Of a DNA stretch of 64,000 nucleotides, positions 8,477 to 16,707 are shown one piece after another. Position 1 is the first letter of the stretch. Each line of letters opens with the position of its first letter. Source of the stretch: an uncultured Eggerthella sp. (lineage in GTDB: Bacteria > Actinomycetota > Coriobacteriia > Coriobacteriales > Eggerthellaceae); NCBI GenBank assembly GCA_900542065.1, contig UQLU01000005.1:1-64000 (forward strand), read 5' to 3'. The notes under the pieces were generated by a model, which had not been told where the DNA came from, ran no database searches, and worked only from the letters and a program-made list of their open reading frames with translations. The position numbers and the translations under genes are program-made.

Positions 8477-9664
8477 ATGATTCATGACTTTATATCCCTT
8501 GCCATAATTGCCCTTATTGCAGCATTAGCTCCTCTTATTGCTAACTTAATTCCTAAAAAGCTTATTCCTGAAACCGTATTGCTCTTAATCGGTGGTGCTG
8601 TTTTGGGTCCTTCAGTCCTCAACCATATCTGGCTTGATGAAACTGTTTTATTCTTGGCTGATTTAGGTACTGCAATGCTCTTTTTGCTTGCTGGTTTCGA
8701 AATAAACCCTCGTACCATTACAGGCCAAGAAGGAAAGCGCGGCTTTAAAACGTGGTTCATTACCTTGGCTATAGCCTTCGCTTTGGTGATGGGTGTTTAC
8801 CACGCCTCCTTCGGAGAGCTGTCCATCGATGCGCTGGCGCTTGCTATCGCTCTTACCACCACCGCCATTGGTGCACTTATGCCCATATTGAAAGAACGCG
8901 GCATCTTAAATAACCGTGTAGGCGAATCGGTGCTGGCCTATGGTACTTGGGGCGAACTTGGTCCCGTTATTGCAATGGCGCTTCTTTTATCCACCCGCGC
9001 CGCATGGTTGACGGTAATTATTCTGCTTGCTTTTATTGCGCTGGCAGTATTGGTTGCTGTTTTAGGACAACGCGCCGCAAAGGCAGAACATCAAATCTTC
9101 TTGATTCTTTCCCAAGGAAGAAATACCACGTCTCAAACCCTGGTACGCGTTACTATGCTGCTGCTTATTGCTCTTGTGGCAATTTCGGCAATATTTGATC
9201 TCGATATAGTTCTTGGCGCGTTTGCTGCGGGCTTTATCCTTCGCTACATTGTGCCTGAAGATGATCACATTCTTGAAGAAAAGCTTATGGCTATTGGATA
9301 CGGATTCCTTATCCCCCTTTTCTTCATCGTCTCTGGTGCCAAAATTGATATTGGTGCCGTTGCCAGCCAACCGCTTCTGTTAATTGGCTTTATCTGTCTG
9401 CTTCTCCTTGTTCGCGCCGTACCTATTTTTGTCGCCATGAGAACCGACAGTAATCCAGAAGTCAAAGCTTTGGGCGCTGCCAATCATGCCACCGTGTCGT
9501 TTTACTGCACCACTGCACTGCCCCTAATCGTTGCAGTTACTACTGTTGCCGTTAATGCAGGAGCAATGTCTTCTTCACTTGCGTCAATTTTGGTATCAGC
9601 TGGCGCTTTAACCGTATTAATCATGCCATTTATAGCTTCACTTACCTACAAAGAGCCCAAGTAA
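8477..9664 (+). CDS. Cation:proton antiporter, CPA2 (KefB/NapA-like)
   Basis: 395 aa, nearly all membrane-spanning (about 12 segments). The N-terminal PKKLIPETVLLLIGGAVLGPS, then FLADLGTAMLFLLAGFEI and later GAFAAGFILRYIVPEDD match the Na+/H+ exchanger fold of CPA2 proteins. There is no TrkA-N or TrkA-C domain after the membrane part, so it is a membrane-only antiporter rather than a full Kef channel. AAGGA precedes the ATG. Expected role: monovalent cation and pH homeostasis at the cytoplasmic membrane. Ion specificity is unknown. Confidence 0.85.
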   Translation: MIHDFISLAIIALIAALAPLIANLIPKKLIPETVLLLIGGAVLGPSVLNHIWLDETVLFLADLGTAMLFLLAGFEINPRTITGQEGKRGFKTWFITLAIAFALVMGVYHASFGELSIDALALAIALTTTAIGALMPILKERGILNNRVGESVLAYGTWGELGPVIAMALLLSTRAAWLTVIILLAFIALAVLVAVLGQRAAKAEHQIFLILSQGRNTTSQTLVRVTMLLLIALVAISAIFDLDIVLGAFAAGFILRYIVPEDDHILEEKLMAIGYGFLIPLFFIVSGAKIDIGAVASQPLLLIGFICLLLLVRAVPIFVAMRTDSNPEVKALGAANHATVSFYCTTALPLIVAVTTVAVNAGAMSSSLASILVSAGALTVLIMPFIASLTYKEPK

Positions 9665-9756
9665 ACACCAGTTAATACGGCAGTTATAACAATCAGTTAC
9701 AAAAAGTTGAAAATCATATATAAAAAGTAAATAGTTCCCCTCATAGAGCAAAACGC

Positions 9757-9814
9757 GTTCAAATGCTAGGATATGGTTTGAACAGGACGTTCGATCGTGA
9801 ATGTTTTTCTGTTC
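9757..9814 (+). promoter_or_regulatory. Inverted repeats upstream of the acyl-CoA dehydrogenase gene
   Basis: GTTCAAA (9757-9763) and TTTGAAC (9777-9783) form a perfect 7-bp inverted repeat with a 13-nt spacer. A second pair, GAACAG (9780-9785) and CTGTTC (9809-9814), overlaps it. Two nested dyads 35-90 nt before the start codon look like a regulator-binding site, though no regulator is encoded next to it. Confidence 0.4.
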
Positions 9815-9848
9815 CATTCGATCAAATAATGAGGAGAGGATCGTAATT

Positions 9849-11009
9849 ATGGATTTTCAGCTTACTGACGAACAGGAATTGCTGATTGAAAGCGCTCGTG
9901 AATATGCTAGCCGCTACTTCACTGATGAAGCGGTAAAGCAGGCCTACGAAGTAGACCATCATATCAGCGTAGAAGCAGCTATGGCTTATCGTGAAGCAGG
10001 CTTCATGCATCTTGGCCTTCCTGAGGAAGTTGGTGGCGTTCCAGTAGACAAGCTTACCGAGGTTCTTTTGGTAGAAAAGCTTCATGAGTTCACTGGTGTT
10101 ACCCTTCCCTTCGTAACCGACTTCAATACCATTACCGACGTAATTGACTTCGGCACCAAAGAACAGCAAGAAATGATCATGGATGCTATCGAAAATGTTG
10201 AGAGCACCTGCATCGCTTGTTCTGCAATTTCCGAACCTGCTGCTGGTTCCGACAACAACGCTATGACCTGCGTTACCAAGAAGCAGCCAGACGGCACTTA
10301 TATCCTGAATGGTCAGAAGACCTGGGTTACCCTTGGTGGTCTTTCTATCTACACCATGGTTGTAGCTAAGGACGAAGATCCTTCTTACGAAAACGACAAG
10401 TACTCCTTGTGGCTCATCCCTAACGATACCCCTGGCTTCACCGTTGCTCACCTCGAAAAGGTTGGCCAGCAGGCAATCCCATTTGTTGACCAGTTCTTCG
10501 ACAACGTAGTTCTTACCGAGGATATGCGTCTTGGCGAACCTGGTATGGGTTGGAAGCTTCTCATGAAGAAGCTCGAATTCGAACGCTGCTTGGTTGTTGC
10601 TTCTTCTCTCGGTCTTGCACAGGCTGCTTTGAACGACGCTGGTGCTTATGCTTCTGAGCGTATCGCATTCAAGAAACCAATCGCTCACTTGACCCAGATC
10701 CAGGAACACCTCTGCGAGATGGAAAACATCATCCAAAACGTACGTCTCCGTCTGTATCAGGTAGTAGACATGATTGACCGCGGCGAATCTACTCGTCTTG
10801 AATCTGCTCTGCTCAAGGGTTATGCATGTAAGGAACTCACTCGCGTGGCTGACATGGCAATGGCTATTTATGCCGCTATTGGTTACACCAAGGAAATTCG
10901 CGTTGGCCGCATTTGGGCTGACCTCCGTGGTAACGAAATGGGCGGCGGCACTACTGAAGTTATGAACTACATTGCTGGTCGTCAGTTGGTAAAGAAGTAC
11001 AAGGCATAG
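9849..11009 (+). CDS. Acyl-CoA dehydrogenase family protein (CaiA-like)
   Basis: 386 aa from ATG 9849 (MDFQLTDEQELLIESARE), chosen over an upstream in-frame ATG because GGAGAGG lies just ahead and the family start fits. Standard order: helical N-domain, beta-barrel with AISEPAAGSDNNAM and the W-T loop (GQKTWVTLGG), then the C-terminal helical domain. A Glu in GGGTTEVMNYIAGRQL aligns with the catalytic base position of CaiA-type enzymes. FAD-dependent oxidation, or reduction of an enoyl-CoA via ETF, is expected. The SstT and CoA-transferase genes follow on the same strand, recalling the cai carnitine set, but a terminator separates them. Very high codon adaptation (GCT, GGT, AAG) suggests strong expression. 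Confidence 0.88.
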   Translation: MDFQLTDEQELLIESAREYASRYFTDEAVKQAYEVDHHISVEAAMAYREAGFMHLGLPEEVGGVPVDKLTEVLLVEKLHEFTGVTLPFVTDFNTITDVIDFGTKEQQEMIMDAIENVESTCIACSAISEPAAGSDNNAMTCVTKKQPDGTYILNGQKTWVTLGGLSIYTMVVAKDEDPSYENDKYSLWLIPNDTPGFTVAHLEKVGQQAIPFVDQFFDNVVLTEDMRLGEPGMGWKLLMKKLEFERCLVVASSLGLAQAALNDAGAYASERIAFKKPIAHLTQIQEHLCEMENIIQNVRLRLYQVVDMIDRGESTRLESALLKGYACKELTRVADMAMAIYAAIGYTKEIRVGRIWADLRGNEMGGGTTEVMNYIAGRQLVKKYKA

Positions 11010-11109
11010 TAAATCGCTTTGTTTAACTACTTCTTATAGAGCGTTTAAGTGTAGGACTCTTTCGTAATAGTTTCTTCCTTAGATTAAGATTTTCCTACAC
11101 TCGCCTATC

Positions 11110-11140
11110 AAGCTCCTCGATTATCGGGGAGCTTGTTTTT
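11110..11140 (+). terminator. Rho-independent terminator after the acyl-CoA dehydrogenase
   Basis: A 10-bp stem (AAGCTCCTCG/CGGGGAGCTT, one G-U pair) around ATTAT is followed by GTTTTTT. Clear intrinsic terminator, so the dehydrogenase forms its own transcript. Confidence 0.85.
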
Positions 11141-11359
11141 TACAGATGCTTGCCGCCAAAGGTACTTGCCACCAATCGCCTGAACATTTCGCTCGCATTT
11201 CCAAGAAATAACAAACGGAGCGCTTTCTGTTCACGCAGAGAGCTATAATAAGCATTTGCATTTTTCGAAAGCACGTGTCGCTACGTAGTTATGCACTATG
11301 TTGCTAAAGGCGCTTTTCTAAAATGCGCTTGTTTCTTATCCAATCAAGGAGTCTTGTTT
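11141..11359 (+). promoter_or_regulatory. Upstream region of sstT
   Basis: About 220 nt without a gene. A perfect TATAAT lies at 11244-11249. No convincing -35 hexamer is at the right distance, so an activator or an extended promoter is possible. No riboswitch-like fold was recognised. Confidence 0.4.
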
Positions 11360-12652
11360 ATGAAAGCAATTGTAAACGCCTGGACAAGCTTGAGCCTTAT
11401 CAAGCGAATTGTCATTGGCCTAATCATCGGTGCCCTTATCGGCCTGTTCGGTCCAAAAGACATTATTGTTATCGAACTTCTGGGTACCTTATTTGTAAAC
11501 GCATTGAAGGCCGTTGCCCCTCTTTTGGTATTCTTCTTGGTTATCAACGCGCTCAGCCGTACCAAGCTGCCAAAATCCATGCGCACGGTTATTACGCTTT
11601 ACGTAATTAGCACCTTGTGCGCTGCTATTACCGCTGTTGTTGCCTCTTACGCCTTCCCTGTCACCCTTACCTTGGCTGATCCGGGTGAGGCAGAAGCTAT
11701 CCCATCAGACATTGGTGAAGTTCTTATGACTTTGCTGAACAACATGGTGGCTAACCCTGTAGATGCACTGGTAAACGCAAACTATCTTGGAATTTTGGTT
11801 TGGGCGATTGTTTTGGGTATCGCGATGCGTTACACCTCTGAAGCAACGCGTGATTTCTTCAGCAATATCTCCCACGCAATTTCTGCAGTTGTTCGCTGGG
11901 TTATTGCCTGTGCTCCTTTCGGTATTCTGGGCCTTATTTATACTTCCGTATCTCAAAATGGTCCTGAAATCTTTATCGAATACGGTCAGCTTCTTGCAAT
12001 CCTTTTGGGCTGCATGTTCTTTGCGGCTTTGGTGGTAAATCCCCTTCTTGTATTCTTGAACATCCACAAGAACCCTTATCCTTTGGTATTCCGCTGCTTA
12101 AAGGACAGTGGCATCACCGCATTCTTCACTCGCAGCTCCGCTGCTAACATTCCTGTAAACATGGACCTTTGCCGTCGCCTTGGTCTTCATGAAGACACCT
12201 ACTCTGTTGCTATTCCGCTGGGCGCAACGGTAAACATGGCAGGCGCCGCAGTAACTATTTCCGTTATGACTATGGCAGCTTGCCATACCTTAGGTATTGC
12301 GGTTAACCCTGTAACCGCAATCATCTTGTGCATACTTGCTGCAGTAAGTGCTTGCGGCGCATCGGGCGTTGCTGGTGGTTCTTTGATGCTTATTCCTTTG
12401 TGCTGTTCGCTGTTCGGCATCAGCAACGACATCGCAATGCAAGTTGTAGGTATCGGTTTTGTTATTGGTGTAATTCAAGACTCCGTCGAAACCGCCATCA
12501 ACTCTTCTTCCGACGCATTGTTCTCCGCTACGGCAGACTACAAAGAACGTCGCAAGGCTGGTATCGACTTCAAGCCTGGCAAAGATTCTCCTGTATGGAA
12601 AACCGCCGAAAGTGAAAAGGTTGCTACCGAAACCGCAGCTGCAAACGAGTAG
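11360..12652 (+). CDS. sstT: Serine/threonine:sodium symporter SstT
   Basis: 430 aa from ATG 11360 (MKAIVNAWTSLSLIKRI), with AAGGAG 8 nt upstream. The frame's earlier ATG has no such site. Strong match to the SstT branch of the dicarboxylate/amino-acid:cation symporters: FFTRSSAANIPVNMDLC, SIPLGATVNMAGAA-like stretch, CGASGVAGGSLMLIP and GFVIGVIQDSVETAINSS. It should import serine and threonine with Na+. An intrinsic terminator follows, so it is monocistronic. Its position between an acyl-CoA dehydrogenase and a CoA-transferase gene may be functional or chance. Confidence 0.93.
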   Translation: MKAIVNAWTSLSLIKRIVIGLIIGALIGLFGPKDIIVIELLGTLFVNALKAVAPLLVFFLVINALSRTKLPKSMRTVITLYVISTLCAAITAVVASYAFPVTLTLADPGEAEAIPSDIGEVLMTLLNNMVANPVDALVNANYLGILVWAIVLGIAMRYTSEATRDFFSNISHAISAVVRWVIACAPFGILGLIYTSVSQNGPEIFIEYGQLLAILLGCMFFAALVVNPLLVFLNIHKNPYPLVFRCLKDSGITAFFTRSSAANIPVNMDLCRRLGLHEDTYSVAIPLGATVNMAGAAVTISVMTMAACHTLGIAVNPVTAIILCILAAVSACGASGVAGGSLMLIPLCCSLFGISNDIAMQVVGIGFVIGVIQDSVETAINSSSDALFSATADYKERRKAGIDFKPGKDSPVWKTAESEKVATETAAANE

Positions 12653-13122
12653 TTTTGTTGGTTGAGTTTGTCGAAGCATCTGAGACATCCAAGTATCTAA
12701 GATATCTGATGCCTCCGAAGCTTCAAAACTTAAAGAGCTTCAAGGGCCTTGCCTTGTAACCTTAAAGCCACCCTAAAGCCATCCGTTTGTACGCAAATTC
12801 GGATTAACACTATAAGAGCCCTTCGGGGCTCTTATTTTTTGTCCAAGTGCACCAAAGCCTACAGCGATTCACTCTCGCCAATCAAGACTCACTCCACCCC
12901 ATCAAATCCTGCGACAATTCCTCTGACTCATCAAATCCTGCGCTATTTTTTCAGCAAACGTAAACCCAACTTATATCAAGTTCTTTTAAACTAGAGCGTG
13001 ATGATTTTTAACGTAGAAGCATTAACGCAAAACATAGCTAAACAAATGCTGAAGACGTTTACCAGGAACTTTTCTCTTCACAGAACAGAGAAATGATATT
13101 ACATACGTATCTTGGAGGGTTA
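12653..13122. other. Non-coding stretch between sstT and the CoA-transferase gene
   Basis: 470 nt with no supported gene. It holds the sstT terminator (12812-12840) and two copies of CATCAAATCCTGCG near 12900-12945. The last 60 nt are A-rich leader of the CoA-transferase gene, with the GGAGGG Shine-Dalgarno at its end. Confidence 0.6.
12812..12840 (+). terminator. Rho-independent terminator after sstT
   Basis: ATAAGAGCCC-TTCG-GGGCTCTTAT followed by TTTTTTG: a GC-rich 10-bp stem capped by a UUCG tetraloop with a U-tract. Confidence 0.9.
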
Positions 13123-14436
13123 ATGGATACTCAAATCAACAATCAAAGCAATGAGTCTACTCTTCCTAAGGGGCTTGAAGGTTTGGTAGTCGTAGAACTA
13201 GGCGATTACGTTGCCATGCCTGCCTGCCCTCGTATGCTAGGAGAACTCGGCGCCACCGTATATAAAATCGAAACGCTCTCTGGCAACTTGCACCGTCTTG
13301 ATGGACCAGGATTTGGCATGCCTGAACTTGGCATGGACAATCCCGCTTTCGATATGAGCAATGCCAACAAAAAGTTCTTATCGCTCGATGTTCGAAGCGA
13401 AGGCGGACGCGAGATTGCCTTGAAGCTTATTGAAAAGGCGCATATTTTCGTAACGAGCCTGCGCACTCCAAGCTTAAAGCGTCTTGGATTTGACTACGAA
13501 TCCCTTCACGAAAAGTTTCCCAAGCTCGTTTATGGCCAAATGCGCGGTTATGGCGAGCGTGGTCCCATGAAGGACGCTAAGGGCTTCGATGCTACTTGCT
13601 ACTCTGCACGCGGTGGGTTGCTGATGTCTATTCCTCAGGCAGGTGAGCATTTTATGCCTGGCAATATGCCTGCTGCTTTTGGCGACTGGAATGCTAGCAT
13701 CGCCCTTGGCATGGGTCTTATGAGCGCACTTTGGCGCGCAGAACAAACGGGTGTAGGCGACTTGGTAACGGTCAATTTGCACCATATGGCTTTGTGGGCA
13801 ATGCAAGTTGCCGTTGTCTCTCAGCCTTTTGGCGTTCCTTATCCAAAGAATCGAAATATGGCAACCTGCCCTACAAATAATTGCTATCGCACCAAAGATG
13901 GCGTCTGGTTCCTGATCTGCTACGGATCCTATGATGCTTGGTACCCTTTCGTCATGCGCTTGATTGACCTGCCCGAATACGCAGAAGACGAACGCTATAC
14001 CAACTGTGCCAAAATCAACGAAACAGGAGAAGTCGCAACCGTTGTACAGCTTATTGGCGATGCCTTCGCGCAGCATGACTGGGAGTACTGGGAAGCACTC
14101 TTTATCGAAAAGGATGTTCCTTACGCTCGCTGCAACACGATGGAAGACGTCATGAGCGACGAAGAAGCCTACGCAAATGATATTTTGCGTCCTATTCATT
14201 ACGACAGCATTGGCGATCACTGCATTACTACCAGCCCTATTCGCATGGCTTCTGTGGGCGACCCTGAAATTACTCGCGCTAAACCACTTGGCTACGACAC
14301 CGCTTCCGTTTTGGAAGAACTTGGTTACAGCGCCGCTGATATTCAGACGTTCGAAGAGAAGAATTACGTACACTGTTTTGAGGGCAACGCGCCTGCATCA
14401 CTTGATGAGGTGTCTTTCGGACCAGATCATCGCTAA
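13123..14436 (+). CDS. Family III CoA-transferase (CaiB/BaiF-like)
   Basis: 437 aa from ATG 13123 (MDTQINNQSNE), with a GGAGGG Shine-Dalgarno 4-5 nt upstream. The N-terminal Rossmann-like domain has VVELGDYVAMPACPRMLGELGA, and the expected catalytic aspartate sits in KGFDATCYSARGG. The GNMPAAFGDWNASIALGMGLMSAL and GVGDLVTVNL motifs are diagnostic for the CaiB/BaiF fold. These enzymes move CoA between carboxylic acids, often to activate a substrate for reduction or dehydration. With the upstream CaiA-like dehydrogenase it could support CoA-linked reduction of an unsaturated or hydroxy acid; the acid itself cannot be named. At 437 aa it is slightly longer than E. coli CaiB. Confidence 0.9.
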   Translation: MDTQINNQSNESTLPKGLEGLVVVELGDYVAMPACPRMLGELGATVYKIETLSGNLHRLDGPGFGMPELGMDNPAFDMSNANKKFLSLDVRSEGGREIALKLIEKAHIFVTSLRTPSLKRLGFDYESLHEKFPKLVYGQMRGYGERGPMKDAKGFDATCYSARGGLLMSIPQAGEHFMPGNMPAAFGDWNASIALGMGLMSALWRAEQTGVGDLVTVNLHHMALWAMQVAVVSQPFGVPYPKNRNMATCPTNNCYRTKDGVWFLICYGSYDAWYPFVMRLIDLPEYAEDERYTNCAKINETGEVATVVQLIGDAFAQHDWEYWEALFIEKDVPYARCNTMEDVMSDEEAYANDILRPIHYDSIGDHCITTSPIRMASVGDPEITRAKPLGYDTASVLEELGYSAADIQTFEEKNYVHCFEGNAPASLDEVSFGPDHR

Positions 14437-14558
14437 TATCGTCGAAAGCCAAAGCTAAATTCAGGATAAGGTGCTCGCGCCGTAAGGGGTGTTCATCCCG
14501 CAAGAGAACCCATATCATAAAGGCACCCACATTGCTAAGATGTTTGCATCACAAGACA

Positions 14559-14588
14559 GCAGCCCATCAGTTAATACTGATGGGCTGC
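14559..14588. terminator. Perfect 13-bp hairpin between convergent genes
   Basis: GCAGCCCATCAGT-TAAT-ACTGATGGGCTGC, a perfect 13-bp stem with a 4-nt loop, lies between the ends of the CoA-transferase (+) and ArsC-like (-) genes. It lacks a good U-tract on either strand, so it is a probable but not certain bidirectional terminator. Confidence 0.5.
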
Positions 14589-14692
14589 GAACGATAAATC
14601 CCTATACCAATTATTCAGTTGTGTTCAAAATATGCACCATCAAGAAAGGCAATGATTTTATATACCTATGCGTGAGCATAAAACAACATTGG

Positions 14693-15058
14693 CTATAAAA
14701 GCGCCTCTTCCCATTGCGCCTCTTTAAACCCTACCAAAATGAAATCTTTTCCAACAACAAGAGGGCGCTTTACCAACATGCCATTAGTCGCAAGAAGATC
14801 AAAGGCCTCTTCATCGGTCATGCCTTCTTCAAAGCGATTTTTAACTCCAAGTTCACGATAGAGTATGCCACTTGTATTAAAGAAACGACGTAGTGGAAGT
14901 TCACTTCTTTCGTGCCAGGCTTTTAGTTCTTCCGCTGTTGGATTATCTTCCACAATATGGCGATCCTCATAGTTGACCCCATGATCGTCGAGCCATTTCT
15001 TCGCTTTTTTGCAGGTTGAACACTTCGGGTATTCTAAAAAGAGAACGTTAGTCATCAT
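14693..15058 (-). CDS. ArsC/Spx family protein (YffB-like)
   Basis: 121 aa. The N-terminal PKCSTCKKAKKWLDDHGV holds the CxxC redox motif of the thioredoxin-fold ArsC/Spx superfamily, followed by NTSGILYRELG and the LATNGMLVKRPLVV segment with the conserved RP. This is the YffB/Spx/MgsR pattern rather than a committed arsenate reductase, since no ars genes are near. AAAGGAG precedes an ATGATG start; either ATG may be used. It overlaps the small upstream ORF by 11 nt, suggesting a two-gene operon. Confidence 0.85.
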   Translation of the reverse strand: MMTNVLFLEYPKCSTCKKAKKWLDDHGVNYEDRHIVEDNPTAEELKAWHERSELPLRRFFNTSGILYRELGVKNRFEEGMTDEEAFDLLATNGMLVKRPLVVGKDFILVGFKEAQWEEALL

Positions 15059-15257
15059 TGCTCCTTTGTACTTGTTGGTTTGTGTTCTGAGTACAGCTCA
15101 GCGTTTGTTCGCGTTCTTGCGTAAGGGTTGTAAGAGTTGATTCAGTATCCGATTCTGAATTTGAAGCTGCCTGTTTCTTTTCGCGCATTTTCGCCGCAGC
15201 GTCAACCGCACCGAATGCCAAACAACAGGCTGCCACTATAACCGCAATCCCCCACAT
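15048..15257 (-). CDS. Small single-pass membrane protein, unknown
   Basis: 69 aa. One hydrophobic N-terminal segment (GIAVIVAACCLAFGAV) is followed by a short basic stretch and a Ser/Thr/Gln-rich hydrophilic tail. No family is recognised. The Shine-Dalgarno is weak. The 11-nt overlap with the downstream ArsC/Spx gene is the main argument that it is real. Confidence 0.45.
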   Translation of the reverse strand: MWGIAVIVAACCLAFGAVDAAAKMREKKQAASNSESDTESTLTTLTQEREQTLSCTQNTNQQVQRSNDD

Positions 15258-15292
15258 GCCTTAGCCCTTACTCTCTTACTGAACTAGTATTA

Positions 15293-15411
15293 CCAAAACC
15301 TGACACTTATCAAAATCTGAGTTTTACCAAAGGCCAGCACTTACCAAAACCTGATAATTGCCAAAGACCGACACTTGCCAAAACCCGACATTTATCAAAG
15401 ACCGACACTTT
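15293..15411. repeat. Seven 17-bp tandem repeats
   Basis: Seven consecutive 17-bp units with consensus near CCAAAACCTGACACTTA fill 15293-15411 exactly (7 x 17 = 119). Units diverge at 2-7 positions but length is invariant. The array ends on the last two bases of the nudC-like stop codon region, so in the nudC transcript it forms the immediate 3' end. There are no spacers, so it is not a CRISPR. Copy number would be expected to vary between strains. Confidence 0.9.
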
Positions 15412-16558
15412 AATCATCGATAAAACCAAGGGGATACTTTGTTTCTTCTCCCTTTCGCAACACGCCCATCATCTCGCGCGTCAATGAGTAATCTTCGTCA
15501 TCAGGCAAATCTTCACGAGAGAGCCACTCAGCTTCTTCGAGTTCATGATCATCAAGCGTAATAGAACTCTCGCCATCAAGATCGCAAAAGAAGCCAAAAA
15601 GAAGCGATGAAGAAGGAGGCCACGGCTGACTTTTATAATAGCGAAGGTTTGTCACCTTTAAGCCAACCTCCTCCATCACCTCACGATGAACGGTTTGCTC
15701 AACTGTTTCACCCATTTCGCAAAAGCCCGCAATAAGTGCATAGCTCTTGTATTGACGACCTGCGTAGCGAGAAACCAACACTTTATTACGTTGCCTATCC
15801 ACGATACCGATAATTACCGCAGGAAACAGTCGCGAAAACTCCATGCAACCACATTCAGGACATTGCAGCATTCGTTCGACAATTCCATGCTGCATTTTCG
15901 AGCCACATCGTCCACAAAAATGATGCGTGTCATACCATACGTGATACTCATAGCCAACCATTCCCGCAAAAACGCGATGCTTTGGCTGATAATTACGTAA
16001 TTGAGCAACAGGAATAAATTCATAGCTTAGTTGCGATTGCTGTTCTGGCTGGGTTTCCGCTTGAGTTTCCGACTGTGCTTCAGCAGCTATTTCAGACAGC
16101 GCTTCGTTGCTTATTTCTGACTGCACTTCGTTGCTTATTTCAGGCTGCTCTTCATCTTGTTTAACAATCCGCGCTTCAACTTTAGCTTCATCCTGTACTT
16201 CAGTCTGACCTTTAATCTGCGATTCGTCTCGTTTACCACTCAAGAACTCTTCCAGCGCTTCATCGTCAATTCCGCAACGAAAATATGCCGTTTCTCCAAC
16301 AGTAAAAAGAAGCAACGCTGAGGGCTTTCGCCCATCTAAACACAGCGGAATACTGGACGTTTCCGACTGCGGCTTACAAAATTCGCCTACTACTTTTGCT
16401 TTACGCAGAGCACCATAGCTAGGAAAATGAAGTGTACCCTCTGAGCTTTTTGCAACCAGAACACTGCTCTCTCTATAAATTAGAATTCGATCCGAAAACT
16501 CGGGTTCTACCCATGCAAAATCGTTACAAAAAGAGTGCGGTTCAATATCTTGAAACAC
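15410..16558 (-). CDS. nudC: NADH pyrophosphatase / Nudix hydrolase, NudC type
   Basis: 382 aa, GTG start at 16558 with a GGTGAT site. Order: N-terminal domain (1-110), a hydrophilic Glu/Gln-rich linker (about 111-177), a four-Cys zinc ribbon (C215, C218, C233, C236), then the Nudix domain. The Nudix box (residues 278-300: GFCEMGETVEQ...REVMEEVGL) and the NudC-specific SQPW motif (310-313) are intact. NudC splits NADH to NMNH and AMP and removes NAD caps from RNA. E. coli NudC is about 257 aa; the extra length is mostly the linker, which contains four tandem 8-residue units (139-170). It is divergent from a second Nudix gene. Confidence 0.92.
   Translation of the reverse strand: MFQDIEPHSFCNDFAWVEPEFSDRILIYRESSVLVAKSSEGTLHFPSYGALRKAKVVGEFCKPQSETSSIPLCLDGRKPSALLLFTVGETAYFRCGIDDEALEEFLSGKRDESQIKGQTEVQDEAKVEARIVKQDEEQPEISNEVQSEISNEALSEIAAEAQSETQAETQPEQQSQLSYEFIPVAQLRNYQPKHRVFAGMVGYEYHVWYDTHHFCGRCGSKMQHGIVERMLQCPECGCMEFSRLFPAVIIGIVDRQRNKVLVSRYAGRQYKSYALIAGFCEMGETVEQTVHREVMEEVGLKVTNLRYYKSQPWPPSSSLLFGFFCDLDGESSITLDDHELEEAEWLSREDLPDDEDYSLTREMMGVLRKGEETKYPLGFIDD
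16049..16144 (-). repeat. Four 24-bp in-frame repeats inside nudC
   Basis: Residues 139-170 of the NudC-like protein read PEISNEVQ, SEISNEAL, SEIAAEAQ, SETQAETQ: four degenerate units of eight residues in the linker before the zinc ribbon. The 24-bp period keeps the frame whatever the copy number. Confidence 0.7.
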
Positions 16559-16707
16559 AGTCGATCACCGTTTCCTTTCACTGCTCTAAATATACTCTTT
16601 CCGAATCGATCTTTTCTTGCGGTAGACTAATTTACGTAGCTTTAGCGAGCTTTTACGTGGCTCTTCGCAAGCAACTTTTTTATTGCCAATCTACAAAAGG
16701 ATGAACC

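Noticed and set aside
12884..12950. Repeated CATCAAATCCTGCG before the CoA-transferase gene
   Set aside because: Only two short copies, with no dyad and no promoter relation. Probably a chance duplication.
15293..15411. CRISPR-like array
   Set aside because: The seven 17-bp units directly adjoin with no spacers, and no cas gene is in the window.
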